The position numbers and the translations under genes were made by a program. This document shows positions 45,025-56,023 of a stretch of DNA of 64,000 nt, one piece after another. The notes under the pieces are model-generated. The model worked only from the letters and a program-made list of their open reading frames with translations. It had not been told where the DNA came from and searched no databases. This DNA is from Rhodocollybia butyracea (Eukaryota > Basidiomycota > Agaricomycetes > Agaricales > Omphalotaceae), in NCBI GenBank assembly GCA_015501585.1, contig JADNRY010000043.1, forward strand, positions 248,001-312,000, in the 5' to 3' direction. Numbering within the stretch: the stretch's first letter is position 1; every line of letters starts with the position of its first letter.

Positions 45025-45120
45025 TAGATATACATCTTACGTACAGCTTGGACGTTACCTAGAATAGAAATGTATGTACAGCTTGGACTTTTCCCAGATT
45101 AGAAATGTATCAATGTCCCG
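45025..45120. repeat. Short direct repeat GTACAGCTTGGAC...AGAAATGTAT
   Basis: Two copies about 38 bp apart (GTACAGCTTGGACGTTACCT and GTACAGCTTGGACTTTTCCC, each followed by AGAAATGTAT), between the Spt5-like relic and the KDZ gene. Confidence 0.6.
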
Positions 45121-45477
45121 TTTTGGCACTTTATCTGTAGATATATCTTTACATTCGCAATGTTGCATAGTTGACGTATAGTTGATGCAAAACGGTCAGG
45201 GTAGCATAGCCCCCTGATGAGAGCTTTCGCAGGCTCGAAACCGCTGCACATCTAAAACCCACTACTGTTTGGAGTTGGGGTTTTTTCTTGGAAACAGCCA
45301 AGTATAGAAATGGTACGTTCAGCCAGGCAGTGAACCAAATTCTATAATGGGTAATCATCACTGAAATCTCACGCAGGTTGTATCACTTTAAAGAACAATC
45401 AGGTTCCATGTGGACAATGGCATGTCATCGAATCCTCAGGAATCGTTGCATCTGCTTCCTTCATTCCCTCGCTCAGC

Positions 45478-48400
45478 ATGTCACTTTGTCCTCGTCTCAA
45501 GAAGAATCAGCCGCGTCCACCAACCCCGACGGCAGCAGGATACCGTTTTACTCCAGTTGCAGCACCCAATAGCCGGAAGTGGCCCAAGCATCCGAATAAC
45601 GGCTTGGTGATACTACCTAATGGGCGTATGTTAACCCAAAACCCTGCGCTACCTCGTCTTCCTGGACAGGTTAGACTGCAAGGCAAACATCCAGTAAACT
45701 TAGCGGATATTGCTGGTGCTGGGACAGAAAACCAAGTTCCGCTCCCCATAGGGCTAGGGGAACAGCAATTTTTCGATGGAGCTGAGCTAGGTTCGCCTTC
45801 CAAACATCGAGCAAAACGCCTTAGGCAATGGGAGCGTTGGACAACGGAGATTCTTCCATTAATCATTCCGGCATATATTGAACTACAGCGAACAACATGC
45901 TCATTCTGGGATGAACCTGTCATTAATGTTGACAATTAAAAATGCGAGTGCTGTCAGACAGCGAGGAAACTCTCAATCTGGGTACTCCGTTTCTCAAGTA
46001 AGTTTACTTTTGTGATTCTGGTAACACAGTAGCTCAATAATAGAACTCAGAACTTGAGCAGATTGAGCTCTGGCCTTCAGAATGCTCCAAAGCCTCAGTT
46101 CAACTCGTTCATAGCGGACTCTTTCCATGCTCCCCTATATTTCTGACGCTTGCCATAGATATCCGTGTTCTGGATTTTGTGTGGCGTCTCTTCCTTCGTA
46201 TCGCTCCTAACTATACGGCTTGGTGCAGCGCAGCGACTGATTTCCTTGGTGCTCAAGGATATCATCTCCCAGGCAATGACCCTTTGAGGCGCCATTTCGC
46301 AAATGCGCTACTACAGTGGTTCATGTTGCTGGTTGACATGACCTCTGCTCGCATCAATAGTATTCTACATGGAGTTCGTGCAGACCTGGTACCTGGCTCC
46401 TCTGTAACAGGAACCTACCGAAGTCCCGCTGAGCACTGCGGCGAGACTCCCAAAGTGACAGAAGAGTCCAGCGACTCAGAAAATGATATTGATTGAGACC
46501 AGAGAAATCGAGTTACTCTGGAAGATGGGATCGACGAAGAGGTTGAAGCAAGAGAGGCACAAAAGAGGAACAGGGAAGACTCAAGTGATGAAGAGGAGTG
46601 GGACCCTTCCACCTCAGATGCTCGCGCTGAAGAGGCCCAGTGAATACCTTCGTACATGTTGTCCGCTTTGTTTTGGAGGAAGTTGGTAAGCATTTGAACT
46701 CTATCTTCATTTCTGTTGATTGCTGATCCTCTCAATTATCCAGTAAAGATGCTGTTGTCAATGCCGACGCATGTTTCACGCAGAAGCATTCCGCTAAGGG
46801 TGGCCGTGACCCCCCTCGCGTTCATCCCAACACGTTCTTCATACCTGAAGAAGAGACCAACGCATGGAGACAATATGTGGACTCAGTACGTCCTAAAAGA
46901 AATGGGGAACATAGCTGGAAGTGCCAAAAGACCGACGACAACTCTCAAGAGCAGGCCAATCACCTGGAGGGCGGTTTGCGAGTACCAAAATCAGTGCTTG
47001 ATGGCTGCCTAGCTAGCTTCACCGCCGCCGATGAAGCTCGCATTAAGGGCAGTACCCAGTTCTTCAATGTTACAGCCAACATGACACTCCTTTGCCGACA
47101 CGACCATCCACTGTTTAGCATGAATATGAAGACTGCAGGTGAAGGACAGCACTATGTCTTAGCCCTACTTGGCAAACTATTTGAACACCTCCCTCCCGAT
47201 TTTTTCGTTCAGCTACTGTATGACATTGGCTGCCAGCTGCATAGAAGCTGCAACAAGTGTGGCTTTCTCAAGTCTTACATGAATCACATGACTTTCGCGG
47301 TCTCCATTTTCCATGCTTTCGGACATCAATGGCCATGTCAGATAGTCTATCACCCCCGCAAATGCCTTGGGTATGGCTTATGCGATGGTGAGGGCGCTGA
47401 ACGTCTTTGGCATGCACTCAGCCATTTGATAGCCTATGGTCGCGTTGCAGGAGTAAGTAATGTCAGTTATAGGCAACAAGTAAATCTAACTAATCCTTTA
47501 TAGTACTATGTTCGGATGTATAACCTTGATTGTCAGTTCAACTTCAACAACAAGGAAAACTTGTTCAAATTAGGGACATGGTTGCGGCGCAAAACCTATG
47601 TGTGTGAGGTAAAATGAAGGAGGCAGAAGAAACTCTGGGCGAGTGTGGTTTTCCAGAAGACGTGCTTCGTCGTGAATGGGAAGCACAGGTCAAAGCTCAG
47701 ACCAAGCCATTGCCATGTAAGTCTTTGGTTTTTCATCTTACCACTGCCGTATCATTGACGCCCGTCTTTCATATCTACAAGGCCAAACCAAAAATCAGGG
47801 AAAGTCGGCAGTTGAGGAAGCGATACAATTACGCAAGAGTTGGGACACGGCGCAGGCACATGTGGATGAGCTCAGAAGAAGGATTATTGATGTCTCCAGT
47901 GAGCATTGGGAGAGTGCAACGGCGGAACTTGAATTGGATACTGCTCTGACCGCTCTGACGAAAGCAAGGGCAAAGGTTACGAAGAAGGAGAGTGCCATGG
48001 GGGTCACTGCAAGGCAGCAACTCCATCATCTTCTCAAGAGTCCTTTCCTGGGAAAGAAGATGAATGCTGGTGCTCTGAAGACTTGCATCCAAGAACGTCT
48101 GCGAGGAAGGAAATTTGAGCTGGATTGCCTCGAACGATCATATCAAAAACAAAGAAGTGGTGCGTTGACTATCATTGAAACAGTTTACTTGTGATTAAAA
48201 TTACGCTCTGCAGAACAACGCATTAATGAGCACACTCAAGATTCAGTTAAGCGAAGGGATCCAGCCATTGCTGATCTTGCTTGCCGATATAACAAGCTTT
48301 GCAACGACATGCATAGGCTAATCCAACAGAAGAAAGCCCCCAGGAACTCTGTCGCACCCCTGAAGATCGAGATGGAGGGATTATTTGATCTTGATGTCGA

Positions 48401-48988
48401 TGATGATATCTGGCTAGATATTGGTCTTGGTTATGAGGAGCAGGATGACACCATTCCTCCACTTTGGTTGAGCAATGACCATGTGCGGACTGGTATTTGC
48501 GCGCTCTTAGATCGAGACCGCTATCGTGAAGACTGGGCCCGCATAGTAGGGGAGCGAAACGCAATGCAGGAGTGGTTTATTGAGGAATAGGAATGGCGAG
48601 TTGTTCATGCGGCGGTGGATAGAGGTAAGTCATTGCAATTGTTAGTTTCTCTTTCGTTCTAACGGTTTGACCAGACTTGGGTGCCGATATTGAGTATCAA
48701 CTTCAGGTGAGAAAAACCCGGCTTTGTCAACTTTTTGTAGCATGGGAGCGCAGCGTCGTTGGTGTTCCGAACGGAGATAACCTACCAGAGTGGGGACCAT
48801 TGGAGGATGAAATTCGCATGCATCAAGCCGTTCATATCCTTGGTAGTGGGGTTGAGGCCATAGAGGAGACTGGCTTCAATTACAATGTCGAATTTGAGCA
48901 AGAAGCTGATGGACTTCTGGTTGAGCATTTGGATAGTCTTACTATCTCGGAGAATTACCGAGATCAACAAAGTAATCTTAGCTTGTAA
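45478..48988 (+). pseudogene. KDZ (Kyakuja-Dileera-Zisupton) transposase, interrupted
   Basis: Start 45478 (MSLCPRLKKNQPRPPTPT). KRLRQWERWTTEILPLIIPA and KCECCQTARKLSIWVLRF are usual N-terminal blocks. After an intron come DIRVLDFVWRLFLRIAPN and ALLQWFMLLVDMTSARIN, then EYLRTCCPLCFGG, an intron and VVNADACFTQKH. The catalytic acids fit D in NADACF (46766), D in YDIGCQLH (47222) and E in DGEGAERLWH (47400 or 47409). C-terminal helical blocks end at FEQEADGLLVEHLDSLTISE. Breaks: TAA 45937, TGA 46494, a frameshift near 46620, another near 47610, TAG 48588. At least six introns of 45-65 bp. It would cut and paste its element in the nucleus; this copy cannot. Confidence 0.85.
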
Positions 48989-49334
48989 TAATAATTCAAA
49001 TTGTAGAAACACCGCCTTCATGCTGCAGCGCTACCTTTGATCTTGGTTGAGATCTTTTGTTGAGATGGGAGCGCCTCGGTAAGTAAGCTCATTGTTCGTT
49101 CTGATTGTTTCTGCACACTGAAATAAGGCTTAGCCCCACCCCAAAGACAGCTCTTCCGAAATCAGGTAAATAACATGATTGTTTGTTTTACTTCGTAATG
49201 CTGCTGCATACCACGATTTAAAAGCCAGGTAAGGAAAGCTTATTGTTCACAATATTTCACACTGAAGTTTGTGATTTAAAATGCTCTCGAAGATGAACAA
49301 CTGAAAATTCACCCGACCGACCTCAGTAATTGCT

Positions 49335-49826
49335 ATGCCTCGAGCACCATCCACAAGCTCCCAAGCCCGATACGACCAAGGACACTCTTTGACATTGACA
49401 CAGGTGTCTATATGCCACCAGCTCCGTGAAGTATCAGCAGACCTACTCAATCACCTACGCAACCTTAGACTCGCTGCCGGCCTGCCTCTTTCTGCGCCGC
49501 CGCCACCAGACTCTAGTGGAATTCTGCGCGAGATGTTCTATATCGGGCTAGGGGAAGAAGCGCACGACAATGTGGAAAACATTTTTCATCCTCGTTTTGG
49601 TGATTTGGGCCGCATCATGTACAAGGTGCTTCTTAACTAATTGACATTGGTTGCCCCACTGATCTCCAATTTACAGAAGCCAGTACCCAAAGCATCCCCA
49701 ATAATTCGGTGGGATACACCCTATATTCCGCGTGCTCTGTTAGAGTCTGACGCGGAGTTGCTCCGGCTACTCACTAAGCGGGCAAAACTTGACGCAAAGT
49801 GGGTAATACATGAGTCTAATAGCTAG
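49335..49826 (+). CDS. Small two-exon hypothetical protein downstream of KDZ
   Basis: Exon 1 49335-49625 (MPRAPSTSSQARYDQG, VSICHQLREVSADLLNHLR, MFYIGLGEEAHDNVENIF). The 51-bp intron 49626-49676 has GTGCTT, TAACTAAT and TTACAG. Exon 2 49677-49826 reads KPVPKASPIIRWDTPYIP, ESDAELLRLLTKRAKLDAK. The intron keeps the frame but contains a stop, so splicing is required. About 146 residues, undamaged, in contrast to its neighbours. No domain recognised; it may be an accessory gene of the KDZ element. Confidence 0.55.
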
Positions 49827-49960
49827 ATAGTCGAGTTGTTACATATTGAACTATGCACCTATTGAAGTGATGATTTGAAAACTATGCACCCAAGTATAAA
49901 TTTTAAGCTGTAGTACAATACATCGACTTTGCAGGGAAACTATTGGACTTAGTTAAGTTG

Positions 49961-50230
49961 TAAAAATCATTCCCATAGAAGTGAGTGGGTAACTACACGA
50001 TTCTAGCATAGAGTGCAGGTAGCTACCGACCTCAGCGTAACAGGTGGTAGCTACCACATATAAGTAGGTAAGAAAAATCATGTCCATTGAAGTAAGTGGG
50101 TAGCTACCTGACTCTAGCATAGAGTGCAGGTGGCTACCGACCTCAGCATAATGGGTGGGTAGCTACCACATATAAATAGGTAAGAAAAATCATGTCCATT
50201 GAAGTAAGTGGGTAGCTCAAGGGTAGCTAG
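49961..50230. repeat. 112-bp tandem repeat with GTAGCTACC
   Basis: Units beginning TAAGAAAAATCATGTCCATT at 50069 and 50181, with a diverged first unit near 49957, each carrying GTAGCTACC and CTCTAGCATAGAGTGCAGGT. Confidence 0.75.
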
Positions 50231-50324
50231 CATAGCGGGTGGGTGGTCACCCAAAGGCAGATAATTAGTTAGCCAATCACCCTAATTAATGCTTGGTTGT
50301 CCAGCTATGTGCGGTGTGGGTAGC

Positions 50325-50690
50325 TACCAGACTTCATCACAGAGGGCAGGTAGCTACAACACCTCAGCATAAATGGTGGGTAGCTGCCTCACCTCAGCAT
50401 AAAGGGTGGATAGAGACTTCATCACAGAGGGCAGGTAGCTACCACACCTCAGCATAAATGGTGGGTAGCTGCCTCACCTCAGCATAAAGAGTGGATAGAG
50501 ACTTCATCACAGAGGGCAGGTAGCTACCACACCTCAGCATAAATGGTGGGTAGCTGCCTCACCTCAATAATCAAGCGTGGATAGAGACTTCATCACAGAG
50601 GGCAGGTAGCTACCACACCTCAGCATAAATGGTAGGTAGCTGCCTCACCTCAATAATGGAGGACTGAGGTGGTGGCTAGGTACTGCCACT
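50325..50690. repeat. 85/86-bp tandem repeat with GGTAGCTACC
   Basis: Units starting AGAGACTTCATCACAGAGGG at 50412, 50497 and 50583 plus a partial copy near 50331. GGTAGCTACC or GGTAGCTGCC occurs in every unit and again singly to 51190. Confidence 0.8.
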
Positions 50691-51750
50691 CTTTGGATGG
50701 GGGTGGATAACTACCTCCCTGGGATATGCAATGGGATATATATCTGTGTGTTAATGAGTGAAACAAAGCCAAGTATTGGAGTGTAGCTGCCTTGTTATCC
50801 GCCCATACTTAACCTATATAAATGACATTTGTAAAGATAGAGTATGTAAGTAACGGATAAGTGAGGCTTTTTTATACCAAGAATAACTGTCAAGATACCT
50901 GTGGTCTTATAGGATTGGTAGCTACCAGGGCAGTATATTTTTGGCACCTGTAAACATTGCTTCCCTTCTGCCTTCCAGTCGAACTACTATATAGGTGAGG
51001 GAAGTGTACAACCAGATGAAGCCCAAAATAAGTTGTAAGGTCAACAAAAAAACAACTTTAAAATGGCGGGTAGCTACCAGCAGGGACCCCGGACACCTGT
51101 GACATGTCACATCCCGGTAGCTACCCAACCCCACCCAGGTAGCTGCTCAGGTATACCTGAGATTGGGCTTGGTAGCTACCCTGAGCTGGGTAGTTACCAA
51201 AATATATGGCAGGGTAGAATACCGAAAATAGGCACCTCCTAGGGTAGAATGTGTACCCACTTTTTTACCCTAACTAGGTAGGGTAGGGTGGTTGCCTAAA
51301 GTGAAGCCCACAGTCAAAACCGTTTGGTTGGAATGGAACCTAGTAAAGAGACCAATGCATTCAAGAAAATAGAATTTAGTTTACCTGCTTACCACGGCGT
51401 GAGGATCAAAGCACCAGTCGGTAGTCGAAGTGTCTTTGAACTGGATTTTGTCTCCCCTTAGGGCACCAAGCACTTCAGTAAGCCACATCAAAACCTATTA
51501 CAGTACGTACCATGTCAGTATTAAGCAAGGGTATAAGGAAATAGTATTACAGTAAACATTCTCATATTGCATAGGGTCCGTGGACCTCAGATCCTATGCA
51601 ATACAAGAAATATGCAGACTCAGTTTGAGGTCACATAGATCACAATGTGTGACGCCTGCTACAAATGTCACAACTTTAGGTACGACGATATGTGGGGTTA
51701 CTTGGCTGTAAAGTAGTCATCTAGAATAGTCTGTTTACTGTTCAGAAGCT
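50691..51750. other. No gene; scattered GGTAGCTACC palindromes, then unique DNA
   Basis: Isolated palindromes at about 50920, 51070, 51110 and 51170. The rest (51300-51750) has no coding signal that I can support; TCCTATGCAATA-type inverted words near 51565-51605 form a small hairpin. Confidence 0.4.
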
Positions 51751-51769
51751 CCTCCCTTGCTATCTCACC

Positions 51770-53110
51770 TCAAAACTTTCTCAAAGCCTCCTGCAACACC
51801 ATGCTCTGCTCGGGCTTACCCTTTGTAAGACATGCCTTTTCAAGTTTTCGGCAGAACTCTAGCATCTCACTAGTTAACATCTCCTCTTCGTCTTTGTTGC
51901 TGTCATCATCTTGGTCAACGATGATCACTTTCTGAAGCAACACCTTTTGGTTTTTTAGGCTGTAAATTAGACTGATGCCTGGCATAAGGTTTTGGCTTCG
52001 CTTGGGGCTTTCGAGTTTTTTCGGGAGCACCAGTCATGACAGTGAGGACAGATAAAATTTTAGAAGACTTGTTGAAACAAGCTTTACCTGATAGACATTG
52101 GTCCGTTGCTTCATTTCTCCGTTATTTTATGTACCATAAATTGGCCATAAACTTTGAATTTTGCTACCCTCCCAGGGATAATGCATAAAATTTCTTGGCA
52201 GTCCTTATGCAATATGCAAAATGAGGATTTTGCATAATCTTCCGCCTCCCAACTCGGGAGACCTCCGAACCTGATGCATTATGAACATTATGCATTATGA
52301 TCTAATGCATTATGACAATGTTTACTGTATATACTAAAATGATGGATGTATTCATCCTGGACTCTAGTGGTTTGTGTCGATTGTTGATGCACACATGGGC
52401 AAGGCTATCGTAGATGTTGATAGTTTTTGCCTGAAAGTTAATAGAAGCCGAATACCAGTGATTATTATTCGAATTTATAGGAATGAACACGCGGTCCCAT
52501 TTTTGGAGACCTTGAGCTTTCTACGTCTGGATAAGCACAGCCAAAATTGAAGAGATAGGAAGGCATTTCTTACCTTGGCCGCCCGACACCATCTTTTCAC
52601 ATTCTTTTCTGCGGTCAAACATTGTTTTGCATGAATACACAAGTCCTCCTCGAAAATAAATTTGCAGGCAAACCAGCTGTTGAGTCCCAGGGTTGTGCTA
52701 GATTCCGAGCACCATTTGCGAACGAAGTAGTTTACCACCTCGTCGTTCACCCATCTTCCGACACCAAGTGTTTGGAAGTCTCGAAATGAAAAGCATTGTA
52801 ATGTCAATTTATTGCCCTGTAATCGCGTCAGTGTCAGAGCATTTTGGATCATAAAGACAAGCACAAGCTTCATAATATCCTCCAAAATTTCAGCAGTTTG
52901 GTCGGGCTGGGCATCCAACATCTGGAAGAGGATGCTCTCTATATTTGATTTTGTTTCTAGAACAAACAAGGACCAGCGACCAAGATTATCTAGAATGATT
53001 TTTATTGTCGTATGTGAGAATAGGGTGCTGTGTTGAACAAGGCAGTGAATCAGCTGCCTCTTGATATCGGGAGACAGCAGAAGATAGTAGCCGCGCTACG
53101 CAACCGACTG
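51770..53110 (-). pseudogene. Ulp1-type (C48) cysteine protease, catalytic-Cys part replaced
   Basis: From 53110 down: YLLLSPDIKRQLIHCLVQHS, IILDNLGRWSLFVLETKSN, DAQPDQTAEILEDIMKLVL, then the Ulp1 opening LGVGRWVNDEVVNYFVRKWC, WFACKFIFEEDLCIHAKQ and VKRWCRAAK. A 60-bp intron (GTAAGA at 52574) joins KAQGLQKWDRVFIPINSN, NNHWYSASINF (catalytic His) and INIYDSLAH (catalytic Asp). The expected Gln and Cys (Q...DCG) never come: at about 52330 the text runs into 250 bp of AT-rich, palindromic DNA full of GCATTATG. A coherent tail resumes at about 51960 (IIVDQDDDSNKDEEEMLTSE) to 51770. Ulp1 enzymes remove SUMO-like modifiers; this copy is probably inactive. Confidence 0.65.
52035..52335. repeat. GCATTATG-rich palindromic insert in the Ulp1 relic
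   Basis: TGCATTATG, CATAATGC, TTTTGCATAATC and TATGCAATATGC alternate in both orientations, with a GC-rich stem (CCTCCCAACTCGGGAGACC) in between. It sits exactly where the catalytic Cys region is expected and looks like a miniature inverted-repeat insertion. Confidence 0.45.
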
Positions 53111-53380
53111 AGTTCAAGTTGAATTTCATGATAAAGTTTCCAGGTGAGTGGACCCGCAAGTGCAAAATTATATGGCCCCACTGCTATGTTCAAGATAGAA
53201 AGGCCAGCTATCGAAAGGGAGGGGATATAGATTTGGCATCGTGAAATGAGGGCTGACAAATCCTTCAGATGAGGAGCAGCGCAGGGAGAGGAGGTCAGAA
53301 AACTACACTCTCGGTGTATATCCATATGGTCGCTTTGAGAGGGCGCACCTGTCAAATGCACTTACCCCGCGTGGTTTCAT
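53111..53380 (-). other. Possible upstream exon(s) of the Ulp1-type gene
   Basis: A minus frame (AAPHLKDLSALISRCQIYIP, SIAGLSILNIAVGPYNFA, LTWKLYHEIQLELSRL) looks protein-like. It ends near an acceptor GCGTAG at about 53099, so it may be the 5' exon of the protease gene. Confidence 0.35.
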
Positions 53381-53403
53381 GACTCGTGTGTTGGAGTCAT
53401 ATT

Positions 53404-53873
53404 TTTATTCGTCGAAGCATTTATAGCTCAAGCCGAGCAGGCGGACATCTTCCGACATGTCTGGGCGTCCAAGAAACTTGCTGAAGCCTCGGTGGCAAAA
53501 ATTTGGCCGACACTGTAAGCATTAATTAACATTGCAGGCATGGATAGCAGACACTGATGATACAAAAGTAAAAGTAAACAAAACAAAAGCCCTCTCTTTT
53601 CTTTCCAGAATGAGAGTTCGCGGGATGAAACATCGGTACAAATTGTGTCGTGTGAAGTCGCATCAGAACAGCCAAGAAGGTAGCTCAGAAACTCGAGTTG
53701 TCATTGCTGTGCTCAAATTGACAGTAGAGCAACGTACAGCGCCAAACACACCGGCTAGCCATAACCAATATCGCATCGGACATGGGCAGCTGATGCGTCA
53801 AATGGCATACACTGATATCGCAGAACTATGGAATCAGGCAGCACCCTGTTCCCCAGTCCACACCCATCTGACA
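53404..53873 (+). CDS. Hypothetical protein, two exons
   Basis: EAFIAQAEQADIFRHVWASK, KLAEASVAKIWPTL, a tiny intron (GTAAGC to TTGCAG, ending 53538), then AWIADTDDTKVKVNKTKA, MRVRGMKHRYKLCRVKSHQN and a stop at 53873. There is no good ATG in the first exon, so the 5' end is missing or further upstream. Family unknown. Confidence 0.35.
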
Positions 53874-56023
53874 TAATCCCAAAAAACATTAAATTATCAA
53901 TCTGATATGTCCTTCATGCTAGTAAAATCGTATACCAATCATTCTTAAAATCCTGGAAACACTTCTCAGTTTCAAAACTGTATGACATCTACATGCTCCC
54001 ATAGAAGAAGACAAAACTTCATGAAAGCTTCACTACAACAACTACTTTCTGTGTAACAGCGCGAGTAGTAGTAGTACAAGAGCAAGAGAGAAAAAATTAC
54101 ATAACATAGGAAGCATTGATTGTATTCTGCCGCATTGCAGCATCCAAATTGGGTAGACCCTCCTTGATTGATGGTGCATCATTATGTATACTTATCCGGC
54201 ACTGCAAAGGGACAATCCCGCTGTTGACTGTGTAAGCGGAATTTCCAAGTGTTCACTGTTGACAAAATAAAGACGCGATATACATGGGATACAAACGCGA
54301 TACGACCTAGAGCAGCAGATTAGAATATAAACACTGATATAAGGAACCATGAAAACTAGAGAACAAGTCAGAACCTTTACACGAAAACTAGTAGCAAAAG
54401 TAGATTACAACCGAGGGAAACGTGGCGCGATTCGTGCTTGAGCAATTTTCCGAGCATTTTCCGATTCAACAAGTGAGACTTTTAGATTTAATTTCTTCAC
54501 CAATGTCACGTGAGCAAAATATTGGCAATGTGGACAATGCATATGCTCCTGACTCCTGAGGGTCGTAATGCAATCATTATATAAGAACCAGATCAGTACT
54601 CATTGTTAACCTCTCGTGTGCTAAGCACTGTTCCCACTCTGGGGACCCAGATATTACATTCAGGACATCATAGATATATTTGGCAAGCAGAATGTGCTTG
54701 CTTGAAGGTCAGGACTCTCTCCCAGAGGACTGGTGTATGAGAGCTGGAGTTTTACTAGTGGGTATTTGTGCTGGTGTCGGTTGAGGAGCTATGAGCATGA
54801 GTTTGAGTATGTCTTATGGTACGGTAAATTGGAACGGCTGTAGGAGCGGCAGCGCAGCACAAGTTTCGAGTCCCACACAAAAGCACCCACAGGCCCGTTA
54901 TGTGCATAACAGCATTTCTCTAGGTGGAACATTAAAGACGTTGGCCCAGGCCAAACATTACAGAGGCCCGATGGTGTATGACCTTTTCAGCACACTGTAG
55001 GGAGAGATTACTCTCCACAAAAAAAAAAGATATATTTGGCCAGCAGGCAGCAATCTCTCTCTGAAGAGTAGGTCCCGTAGAACATCCAAGGGGGCAGGGA
55101 AGATAGGATGGGAGTGAGCTTAGGCAACTTAGTCTGCACACTTTCTCAAAGAAGTTACGGTGGAGTGGAGAGCAAGGGGTTATCTTGGCAGGAAATGAGG
55201 TGCGTGCTTCATTTTCCGTTTCCTCATGACAGAAGTGGCATAGCCGCCATTGTCTCGGAATGAGGGACCTATGTATATCCTTTTGCATAGCGTAACCGCT
55301 CTACCGCAAATGGTGAGACAATGTTACGAGGCGGACAAAAGTGTCTCTATGTTTGGGCACTTTGATCATCCTCAAGTACGGCCTTAGGCAACAGCCGTGT
55401 TGCAACCATCTTGCTGTCGTTTTTGTTATATTGCACATAATGATGGAGAAGGTATAGTCAGGATGCTTGTCGTAATGGTAGCATCGCATGAGCGGGTCAC
55501 CTCCTTCCTGATAGCTTTCACTCTCCTGGTTATGAAGGTCAAGGGTAGTGCACATGACAAGGACAGGGAGGTGAGACAGGACAGGTAGTAGAGGAGAAGA
55601 AAGAGGAGGTGTAATATGCCAAATGCCATTATCTGCTTATCTGAGCATTGTCGAGGATCAGGCCGATACATAGACGTTACATATCATGGTCTCTCAGGCT
55701 GTCGGTGCAACTACATGTTGGGATTGATATGTAGTCAGAAGGGGGTTTAGTACCTGTTGACCAGTATGTGAACCTGTAGTATTTAGGCTGTTCTGGTTTT
55801 CGATAGCGAGCATACTGATTCATTATGATACATTATATGCTACTAGTAGTATATGACCTGATATTGAGGCGTTTGTCTGATTTAGTACCTAGTCACTACA
55901 GTGCAATGTTCTGAGATATCGATATGTTATTATTGTACTGGTACTTGTCCTTATTTGTGGCTAGTGATCCTGACGCCAGCTTGCCAAGCCTCGTTGGCTT
56001 TAAAAAGAGAGATATATCTTTTG
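53874..56023. other. No gene seen
   Basis: Long non-coding stretch. Short frames at 54791-55000, 54932-55288 and 55301-55671 overlap each other on both strands without protein-like composition. The A-run near 55020 is a homopolymer. Confidence 0.35.

Noticed and set aside
49961..50690. CRISPR-like array
   Set aside because: Units are contiguous tandem repeats without unique spacers, and the genome is eukaryotic.
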